Positions 58,558 through 64,000 of a DNA stretch of 64,000 nucleotides are shown one piece after another (positions within the stretch are counted from its first letter, which is position 1; each line of letters opens with the position of its first letter). The notes beneath the pieces were generated by a model that saw only the letters and a list, made by a program, of their open reading frames with translations, was not told where the DNA came from and searched no databases. Source of the stretch: Yoonia sp. F2084L (GTDB taxonomy: Bacteria > Pseudomonadota > Alphaproteobacteria > Rhodobacterales > Rhodobacteraceae). The position numbers and the translations under genes are program-made. The stretch is from contig NZ_JALKAH010000001.1 of assembly GCF_023015625.1 (NCBI RefSeq), forward strand, positions 124,001-188,000, written 5' to 3'.

Positions 58558-58576
58558 GCCTTACGTTTTGTAAGGC
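58558..58576 (-). promoter_or_regulatory. Hairpin in the gvpA leader
   Basis: A perfect 7-base stem GCCTTAC / GTAAGGC (58558-58564 and 58570-58576) with a 5-base loop, between the coiled-coil gene and gvpA. On the minus strand it is not followed by a T-run, so it is more likely an mRNA-end or processing structure that protects gvpA message than a terminator. Confidence 0.5.
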
Positions 58577-58640
58577 TCGTTTCGGTGTATCGTGCAGTCC
58601 ATAATTTTGTGTTGATCAGTGCATTTAGATGATGAAAGTT

Positions 58641-60473
58641 TTAGTGTTCTGGATGTATCCGACAGTCTTCGGTTTTGCTGTCTGATCGTGCATTGTCCAT
58701 AATCTGCTTGGCGATCAGCTCTGCAAAACTGTGGCGCAAAGCCTCTAATGAAATGCGATCATCAGCAAAGTTGATCGGTGTCTGCTCGTGCGTTTGTCGC
58801 GCGGGCGCCGTTTCCGTGGGTGTTTCGAGTACGTGAATGCCGTCAGGTACGGCTTCGATTTGACCGGCGACCGCTTCAAGTCGGTTGAGCATTGCACCCA
58901 TGGCCGTGCCAAACTGCGCCAGGCTGGCGCGTTGCATGGTCAAGTCGAGCACTGGTCCGGGTTGCTCTAGATGCGTCGTTACAGCGTTCCGTAGTTGTAT
59001 GATTTCGTGCCGTTGAGTCTGCAATAGATTGGCCAGCTCGTTTGACAGCGTGTCAGGCTTCGCAGAAGCCTGATTTGTGTCCAACCGTGCCAGAATTTCG
59101 TTGAGTGTTTTGTCTTCATCAAACTGCGCGGCAACAGTTTCCAGCCGGGCGATCGCCGTCCCAATCGCATTGGCAAAATGCGCAAGGCACCGACGTTGTT
59201 CCGTCAGATCAAGAACTGGATCAGGGCGTTGTTTCATGTCAGCGACAGCTGCAGCGATTTCTTCCGACTTTTTGGGCAGCGTCTGCAGGTCTGCGCCTAA
59301 CGCAGAAATTTGATCGCCTAGTTGGTTCAACGGGCTGATCTGCGCGGTCAGCGCGTCGATCTGTTGTGACAACTGGTTGATTGCGGGATCGGTGCCATTC
59401 GGTTCAAGGACGCAAAGCCGTTCAGTCTCGGTTTCCAAGCGCGCGAGTACCGTACCCATGGCCGTTTGAAACCGCGCGAACCCCAATCGCTGTTCGGTCA
59501 TGTCGATGGTGGGATCAGGACGTTGTCTAACTGCGGTTACTTCAGTCGCCAACGCATTGATTTGCATGCTAAGTTGGTTGAAAGGTGCTTCTTCAGGCGC
59601 AGCGTGCGACGCATGGTTCAAGGTTTCGGTCAGTGCCTGTATCGCGCCTTGAACATGTGATAGTTTGTCGTCGATGTCCTCCAAGACTGAAAGACGATCT
59701 GCGATCTTATCCACGTCAAAGGTCTGAGCCGCCGCATCCGCCAAACTGCTTTGCTGCGTCGTCACAACGCCCAGATCGGATGATACTGAGTCCAGGGCCC
59801 GCAACATCGCGTCTTGTCGGGTGGTGATGTCAACAATGGCTTCCGGTGGCAATTGCGAAGCTGTTTGGGTGATCATTCGCTCTTCAAAGCTCGCCAGTAT
59901 CTGCGTCAGCCTGTCCGGCGCGTCATCCCTATTTGTCGCTTCAATGCGGGTGACGGTCTTGGCAATGTCCTCTGTCTGTTTGCGCACCGAGTTTAGGTCA
60001 TGCGCCGATTCAAGCATATCTGGTAAAGCCGCGATTTGTTTTTGAATGGCGTCCAGTGCCGAGACATCAGTCAGTTTTGCAGCGATGGCGTCGTGGCCGG
60101 ATTGCAGCTTGTGTTCGATTTGGTCGATGCGGTCGTTCATGGACCCGCTGATGTGTGCGTGTTGGTCTAGCGCGGCACTGATGCTGTCCAGCCTGCTGAC
60201 CAGAGTGTCAAGAAGAGGCGTGCTAACTTCGGTTTGTGGCTCTTCACTGGGCGGGATTGGGTTTGCGATGTTTACAAGCGGCTCAGGCAGGTCGCCATGA
60301 CAGCCCAACACGATAGATCCATCTTCGAACGCTGCAGCAAAGGAAATCTCGGGAAAGTCGCGCACCTTTGAAAGCGCGAAAATCGGATCGACGGCATCAG
60401 CATTTTCTACAATATGCGTCGCAACCCCCGCCTGATGCAGGTTCCTAATCTGTGTCTGAAAGGACATCCCCAT
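58641..60473 (-). CDS. Large coiled-coil repeat protein of the gas vesicle cluster (GvpC-like candidate)
   Basis: 610 residues from ATG 60473 (ATGs at 60497 and 60467 also possible; AAGGA favours 60473). No known family is recognised. The first 75 residues form a compact domain (FQTQIRNLHQAGVATHIV…GSIVLGCHGDLPEP). Nearly all the rest is predicted helix with coiled-coil spacing. Three copies of a 30-residue unit of pattern PxPxxDxTxQRxxxAxFxxAxGxxxxRLE start near residues 319, 417 and 505, spaced 98 and 88. It lies between gvpK and gvpA on their strand. A role as an outer vesicle scaffold, like GvpC, is a guess based on repeats and position. Confidence 0.7.
   Translation of the reverse strand: MGMSFQTQIRNLHQAGVATHIVENADAVDPIFALSKVRDFPEISFAAAFEDGSIVLGCHGDLPEPLVNIANPIPPSEEPQTEVSTPLLDTLVSRLDSISAALDQHAHISGSMNDRIDQIEHKLQSGHDAIAAKLTDVSALDAIQKQIAALPDMLESAHDLNSVRKQTEDIAKTVTRIEATNRDDAPDRLTQILASFEERMITQTASQLPPEAIVDITTRQDAMLRALDSVSSDLGVVTTQQSSLADAAAQTFDVDKIADRLSVLEDIDDKLSHVQGAIQALTETLNHASHAAPEEAPFNQLSMQINALATEVTAVRQRPDPTIDMTEQRLGFARFQTAMGTVLARLETETERLCVLEPNGTDPAINQLSQQIDALTAQISPLNQLGDQISALGADLQTLPKKSEEIAAAVADMKQRPDPVLDLTEQRRCLAHFANAIGTAIARLETVAAQFDEDKTLNEILARLDTNQASAKPDTLSNELANLLQTQRHEIIQLRNAVTTHLEQPGPVLDLTMQRASLAQFGTAMGAMLNRLEAVAGQIEAVPDGIHVLETPTETAPARQTHEQTPINFADDRISLEALRHSFAELIAKQIMDNARSDSKTEDCRIHPEH
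58872..58961 (-). repeat. Coiled-coil protein repeat unit 3
   Basis: Encodes the third 30-residue unit, PGPVLDLTMQRASLAQF followed by GTAMGAMLNRLEA. Shares the DLTxQR and RLE anchors with units 1 and 2. Confidence 0.75.
59136..59225 (-). repeat. Coiled-coil protein repeat unit 2
   Basis: Encodes the second unit, PDPVLDLTEQRRCLAHF followed by ANAIGTAIARLET; the best match to the consensus. Confidence 0.75.
59430..59519 (-). repeat. Coiled-coil protein repeat unit 1
   Basis: Encodes the first unit, PDPTIDMTEQRLGFARF followed by QTAMGTVLARLET. A weaker fourth relative may precede it near residue 209 (PPEAIVDITTRQDAMLRAL). Confidence 0.75.
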
Positions 60474-60549
60474 ATTGTTTGATCCTTCACACTGCAAATG
60501 GGGTAACCCGGCCCATGTGATCAGTCATGCACCTGTTTCGTGCTTCATT

Positions 60550-60572
60550 GTGTAACCAGAATTCATTTACAC
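60550..60572. promoter_or_regulatory. Inverted repeat GTGTAA-N11-TTACAC ahead of the coiled-coil gene
   Basis: Two perfect 6-base arms 11 bases apart in the 114-base gap between gvpK and the coiled-coil gene, with a further GTGTTAC at 60574-60580. The spacing suits a dimeric DNA-binding protein, so a separate regulated promoter for the coiled-coil/gvpA part is possible. The regulator is unknown. Confidence 0.4.
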
Positions 60573-60587
60573 CGTGTTACCGGTCAT

Positions 60588-60917
60588 TCAGATGGTTTTG
60601 CCCAAAGGTCCAAGATCAAGCGACAGATCGGCGGGCGTTAGGCCGAATTTTGCGGCGATATCATGAATTGCCGCCTCCGCTCGCATCAGCGTTGATCCAA
60701 GTTTTTCTTCTTGGATATCGGTCAGCGCGCCGTTGTCCATCTGGCGAATGGCCTGCAACTCCATAAGCTGGCGGAGAAACTCCATCAGTCCCAAGACAAG
60801 GCGCGCAAGGTCTTGTTCAACGGTTTCTGGGTCAATCGTCACGCGATTGTTGTCATCGGCTACATGGGCAAGAGCATCCTGGACCGCGGCACTGTTAATC
60901 TCAAACGGATATGTCAT
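60588..60917 (-). CDS. gvpK: Gas vesicle protein GvpK
   Basis: 109 residues. RVTIDPETVEQDLARLVLGLMEFLRQLMELQAIRQMD is spread over about 24-60 and is the GvpK core, and EEKLGSTLMRAEAAIHDIAAKFGL the second conserved helix pair. GvpK is a minor protein needed for vesicle assembly. Its ATG overlaps the stop of the GvpF/L gene upstream (ATGA), so the two are translationally coupled. Confidence 0.95.
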   Translation of the reverse strand: MTYPFEINSAAVQDALAHVADDNNRVTIDPETVEQDLARLVLGLMEFLRQLMELQAIRQMDNGALTDIQEEKLGSTLMRAEAAIHDIAAKFGLTPADLSLDLGPLGKTI

Positions 60918-61522
60918 GTCACCGCCGCGTGGTCAGTGCGCAGTTTGGCAAATCCAAAGGGCGGCCAAGGTCCCGTGACAAATAGCGATGCATTTGGAGA
61001 GGTGTCAATCGCAGCGGCTTGGGTGATCAAGCGTTCTTGTGTCAGAGCTACATCCTGTTGCTTGATTAGAAGATCGCATTGGACGGCATCCGCCTGATGA
61101 CGCAGTGATGATAGGGCCGTCTTAGGACCAGCCACCATTGAACGCAAAATCTGTTCGTCTTGCAGCATTTCATCGTGCTGCGCCTTACGCGAGTGTATCC
61201 ATTGGCGTCCCGAAGTGGGCTTGCTAAGGGTCGTCTGCGCCTTTGTAAGCGATACCGTCAATTGGCCCATGCCGCTCAGGCGGCGCATTTGCTCTTGCAA
61301 ATCGACGTCTTCGGCAAGCCGCTGTGCCTGAAGAAAGCTTAAGTCAGCAGTTGGGGCCACAGGCATCAGATCCCATTCTGCTTTGAAACACTGCACTTGC
61401 AACGCAAGCCGTTCGCGCCCTTTGTCGGCATCGGTCAGCAAGACAAAAAGCCCCGCATGATGGCCGCAAGATACGCCTTGGGGCCATGGACCGTGCTTTG
61501 TTGTCCAGCCGAGGACATTCAT
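60914..61522 (-). CDS. Gas vesicle GvpF/GvpL-family protein (third copy, short)
   Basis: 202 residues, shorter than usual GvpF/L (about 240-270). The C-terminal block with SLFVTGPWPPFGFAKL is the hallmark GPWPPYxF of the family; LTQERLITQAAAID precedes it. The N-terminal domain is reduced (LGWTTKHGPWPQGVSCGHHAGLFVLLTDADKGRERLALQ, in part). GvpF/L proteins nucleate the vesicle wall and contact GvpA during assembly. It overlaps genes on both sides by 4 bases. Confidence 0.88.
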   Translation of the reverse strand: MNVLGWTTKHGPWPQGVSCGHHAGLFVLLTDADKGRERLALQVQCFKAEWDLMPVAPTADLSFLQAQRLAEDVDLQEQMRRLSGMGQLTVSLTKAQTTLSKPTSGRQWIHSRKAQHDEMLQDEQILRSMVAGPKTALSSLRHQADAVQCDLLIKQQDVALTQERLITQAAAIDTSPNASLFVTGPWPPFGFAKLRTDHAAVT

Positions 61523-61713
61523 TGCGGTGCTCCAGAAGCGCGCATTTTGTGGGGTGCTGCCAAAAGCAGATCAATACCGAGAAAGACCAAATCGACATCA
61601 GCGACTGTGAGCCAAAGCTCGCCGCGGATGACAACCCCGTGGTGTAACAGGCCGTCAACCAGATCGACCAAACGACGATCGCTTGATCCTATCGCATCTT
61701 CTGCTGTTGCCAT
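61519..61713 (-). CDS. GvpA-related minor vesicle protein (GvpJ/GvpS type)
   Basis: 64 residues from ATG 61713, with GGAG about 9 bases upstream; longer open sequence reaching 61830 overlaps the GvpF/L gene and is not needed. RRLVDLVDGLLHHGVVIRGELWLTVADVDLVFLGIDLLLAAP has the GvpA fold (helix, two strands, helix) but differs from GvpA in the strands, as the J, M and S proteins do. These sit at the tips of vesicles and help start assembly. The gap after the upstream GvpF/L stop is 1 base, and the stop overlaps the next start. Confidence 0.88.
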   Translation of the reverse strand: MATAEDAIGSSDRRLVDLVDGLLHHGVVIRGELWLTVADVDLVFLGIDLLLAAPHKMRASGAPQ

Positions 61714-61714
61714 T

Positions 61715-62440
61715 TCAAGCTCCAGTGGCATCATGGACCTCTTGTGTTGTCGCAGCATCCGGGTTGAAAGAATAGGGCGGCCAAGGCCCAGCGACGACCA
61801 GATCAAGACCGTTTTCTTTGGCCGGGCCATCCAGCGTACGTGCCATGCGCTGCAAGTTGGTAACCCTTTCGATGTCTACCAGAATTGCACAATTGAGCAG
61901 CTTGTCTGGCTTGGCATTCCCAGCGGAAGTTACCTGCAATGCGTCGGTTTTGAGTCTTTCAAGGATGTCATGGGCCATTCTTCTCTGGCTGACGTGAAGC
62001 TGTTGCCGCGTGTCCCGCTGATGTCGTCGCGCCTGCAAGAAAGCTCTGCCGCCTTTTGGTTCAGAAGCGGTGATCGGCGGCGGCTCTGTCAACGTTAGTT
62101 GAACCGTGTACTCTTTCACCTGCGCCAGTGCGCGAAGCGACTGACAGTGTTTATCAATTTCTGCCATTACCTCGCGTTTGATGGCAGCGTCGCTGGAAAA
62201 TACGGCACCAACCGCCATGGGTAGAACAGGTGTATTAGCACAATATGCCAGCAGGACCGCATGGTGGTGCATCGCCCATGCGGCGACCTCATCCGAGGTG
62301 AGGTTTTCGAATTTCTTCAAGCTTGGGAACGAGCTGATCAATGCAGTCACCGGGCCGCAAGTTAGTAAACGATGCGCAGGGCCGCCGGATTGCGCCTGCG
62401 CGAATTTTGGAAGGAGTCCGTGAAGTTGCATCAGTCCCAT
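61715..62440 (-). CDS. Gas vesicle GvpF/GvpL-family protein (second copy)
   Basis: 241 residues, standard size. It opens MGLMQLHGLLPKF, has VAAWAMHHHAVLLAYCANTPVLPMAVGAVF (about 66-95), and ends in NGLDLVVAGPWPPYSF, the family's closing motif. ATG 62440 lies 1 base after the stop of the previous GvpF/L gene; an upstream in-frame start overlapping that gene is less likely. It is likely a wall-nucleating assembly factor. Confidence 0.93.
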   Translation of the reverse strand: MGLMQLHGLLPKFAQAQSGGPAHRLLTCGPVTALISSFPSLKKFENLTSDEVAAWAMHHHAVLLAYCANTPVLPMAVGAVFSSDAAIKREVMAEIDKHCQSLRALAQVKEYTVQLTLTEPPPITASEPKGGRAFLQARRHQRDTRQQLHVSQRRMAHDILERLKTDALQVTSAGNAKPDKLLNCAILVDIERVTNLQRMARTLDGPAKENGLDLVVAGPWPPYSFNPDAATTQEVHDATGA

Positions 62441-62441
62441 T

Positions 62442-63380
62442 TCATGCGACCTTTTGTACCGATTTGGCGTGGGCCGCACCTTCTGCCTGGACCGTACAAA
62501 GCATCAATGCTTGGTCAAATGCGCCCACACGCACAGCGGCCTCAACAACTGTCACAGCCTGTTTGATTTGGGCGGCGTCCTGCGGTGTTCGTAGCAGGGC
62601 ATCCCGGCGGGCCTGCTGAATGGCGTTGATCGTGATCTTTTTGTCTAGGCCGAGCCGATCAATCGCATATCTAATCTCAAGTGGGGTGATTGGCGCTATG
62701 TCAAGCAAAGCGAAAGATGCGGCAGGGGACGGACCAATTTGTTTGATGAGGAAGCCGTCGCTCCAGATACCATCAACTAATTCAATAGCTTGATCGAGTT
62801 TATCGGCGTGGTTGGCGGGCAGTAACACAACAGTGTTGATAAGCATGTCTTCAGCACAGGGCAGATGCAGCAAGTCGGTCGAGACACCATCAAGGATATC
62901 TGCAATATCACTGTGCAGCCGTGCGGCCAGCGCTGTAATTCCCAGCGTCAACGCATCTTGGCTGGTTTGGCCAGATTGAAAGATTGGCGTTATTTCGGGC
63001 GCGCTGCGGAAATGATCCAAGACCCCCGGTGGTGTCCAACTCACTGATACCTGAAATTGCACCATATCGCGCAGCTGGCCAGCCAGTCGATCCAGAACAG
63101 GTTGATTTGCGGTGACGAAAGCCGTCAATTCATTGATGTCCAGATGGCACCCGGGGCGAAAGACAAGTAGCGGCCCCAGCGGCATACATGCTTCAAGCAA
63201 GGATTGGCGAACGGCCGCATCTTGCAGCACCTGCCGACGACTTTGCGGCAACGCAATTGTTGGGCGTTTACTTTTTTTCAGCACGGCTGTGAAACCAGCG
63301 GCGGTTACAAACTGCAGGCGATGATCGGGGGCAGGTGTGTCGACGGTCGGGAGAATAGCAAGGATTTCATGAGACGGCAC
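62442..63380 (-). CDS. Gas vesicle GvpF/GvpL-family protein (first copy, long)
   Basis: 312 residues if GTG 63380 is used, preceded by GGGGGG; the open frame to 63530 is antisense-like and overlaps the ATPase gene. EACMPLGPLLVFRPGCHLDINELTAFVTANQPVLDRLAGQLRDMVQFQVSVSW is recognisable across about 90-145 as the GvpF/L N-terminal domain. The C-terminal third (LLPANHADKLDQAIELVDGIWSDGFLIKQIGPSPAASF) departs from the usual GPWPPY ending. It overlaps the ATPase gene by 14 bases. Confidence 0.82.
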   Translation of the reverse strand: MPSHEILAILPTVDTPAPDHRLQFVTAAGFTAVLKKSKRPTIALPQSRRQVLQDAAVRQSLLEACMPLGPLLVFRPGCHLDINELTAFVTANQPVLDRLAGQLRDMVQFQVSVSWTPPGVLDHFRSAPEITPIFQSGQTSQDALTLGITALAARLHSDIADILDGVSTDLLHLPCAEDMLINTVVLLPANHADKLDQAIELVDGIWSDGFLIKQIGPSPAASFALLDIAPITPLEIRYAIDRLGLDKKITINAIQQARRDALLRTPQDAAQIKQAVTVVEAAVRVGAFDQALMLCTVQAEGAAHAKSVQKVA

Positions 63381-64000
63381 TGGATGACCCCCCGGTTGTA
63401 ATAAAGTCTTGGAGGCGGGATGCATCTGACACCGCAAGCGCGGCCAATGCTGTCTTGAAGTCTGCCATTGTGATAGCCGGATCAGTTGTCTTTTGTGACA
63501 TCGCGGTACGTAGTGCCGACCGCGCGGCACTTTTCGTCAAGGCCGCGAGCGTGGCACCCGATGTGCCTTCAGTGTTGCGCACGATTTGATCAAGATCCAC
63601 ATCCGGCGCAAGCGGCAAGGTGTTGCAATGGACCTGCAAGATTGCGTGTCGCGCATCGGCGTCGGGCAATGGGATCGGGACGATAATATCAAACCGACCC
63701 GGCCGCGTAAGCGCCGGATCAATGGCCGCCGCCCGGTTTGTGGCAGCCAGAACAATCACGTCAGTGTTGCGCGACAGGCCATCCAACTCAGTCAGCAATT
63801 GCGCGACAATCCGGTCCAGCACCGCATCCTTGCCAGTCCGGCGAGGGGCCAGCGCGTCAAGCTCATCAAAAAATATCACGCATGGGGCGGATTGGCGGGC
63901 CTTTGCAAAAATGTCGGCGACGGCGCGTTCTGCATCCCCTAAGAACTGTGACATGATGCGACCGGGCCGGACGGGGATGAAGTTCATCCCGCTTTCAGTG
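63367..64000 (-). CDS. CDC48-like AAA ATPase of the gas vesicle cluster (cut by window edge)
   Basis: The last 210 residues are inside the window and the N-terminus with Walker A lies beyond 64000. Walker B is CVIFFDELDALAPRR, the second region of homology VIVLAATNRAAAIDPALTRPGRFD with arginine fingers, and the C-terminal lid domain has GTSGATLAALTKSAARSAL. This is the classic AAA type (CDC48/FtsH-like), different from the MoxR-type GvpN. ATPases of this sort accompany gvp genes in several bacteria and probably remodel assembly proteins. It is upstream of, and overlaps, the first GvpF/L gene. Confidence 0.9.
   Translation of the reverse strand, partial: TESGMNFIPVRPGRIMSQFLGDAERAVADIFAKARQSAPCVIFFDELDALAPRRTGKDAVLDRIVAQLLTELDGLSRNTDVIVLAATNRAAAIDPALTRPGRFDIIVPIPLPDADARHAILQVHCNTLPLAPDVDLDQIVRNTEGTSGATLAALTKSAARSALRTAMSQKTTDPAITMADFKTALAALAVSDASRLQDFITTGGSSSAVS

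Noticed and set aside
63381-63530. Longer N-terminus for the long GvpF/L protein
   Set aside because: It is very basic, overlaps the ATPase lid-domain coding sequence and lacks GvpF/L character; GTG 63380 has a ribosome site.
63367-64000. ATPase as GvpN
   Set aside because: GvpN is a MoxR-type ATPase with a different Walker B context; this one has classic CDC48-type motifs.

Overview
The window looks like a chromosome segment of a marine alphaproteobacterium of the Rhodobacterales (roseobacter group). This is inferred from the mid-50s to 60% GC codon usage, the style of carA, ctaD, lipB and DUF3422 genes, TRAP and TctCBA uptake systems, and a tyrosine ammonia-lyase and gas-vesicle set of the Rhodobacter kind. 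Gas-vesicle genes narrow the choice to buoyant members of the group, but the sequence alone does not name a genus.

Layout. 1-12.9 kb: mostly housekeeping (Lrp-type regulator tail, a diguanylate cyclase, class V aminotransferase, UbiH-type hydroxylase, HAD hydrolase, GntR/FCD regulator, carA, YqeY protein, DUF2244 protein, cytochrome oxidase subunit I, YbdK ligase with a 2OG oxygenase, a double universal stress protein). 13-19 kb: a TctCBA tricarboxylate-type transporter facing a panE/acyl-CoA-synthetase pair. 18.8-25.9 kb: lipB, tRNA-Leu(GAG), rluE, an ornithine-type decarboxylase with a structured leader, DUF3422, a di-heme peroxidase and an FG-GAP protein. 25.9-33.3 kb: a complete D-xylose locus (ROK regulator divergent from xylF-xylH-xylG-xylB-xylA). 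33.3-42.7 kb: two unknown genes, glycerate kinase, a second di-heme peroxidase, a Sel1-like protein, GNAT, DinB, a PiT phosphate transporter, NUDIX and a 2OG oxygenase.

42.8-50.7 kb is a catabolic island. Its LLM monooxygenase, aldo/keto reductase and flavin reductase are arranged like smoC-smoB-smoA of the oxidative sulfoquinovose (sulfo-SMO) pathway. A TRAP transporter lies downstream in the same direction, and a divergent GntR regulator is followed by a Gfo/Idh/MocA protein that could be an NAD-dependent sulfoquinovosidase. The likely logic is: import sulfoquinovose or its glycoside, release the sugar, oxidatively remove sulfite, and reduce the 6-oxo-glucose to glucose.

50.9-52.3 kb is a decaying stretch with a DUF1501 gene broken by two in-frame stops. 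From 52.3 kb to the end lies the most unusual region: a triple-CheW protein and a soluble five-PAS chemoreceptor, a divergent tyrosine ammonia-lyase (the enzyme that makes p-coumarate, the photoactive-yellow-protein chromophore precursor), then a leftward gas-vesicle cluster (AAA ATPase, three GvpF/L paralogs, a GvpJ/S-type protein, GvpK, a 610-residue coiled-coil repeat protein, GvpA). The cluster runs off the right edge. No photoactive yellow protein is inside the window.
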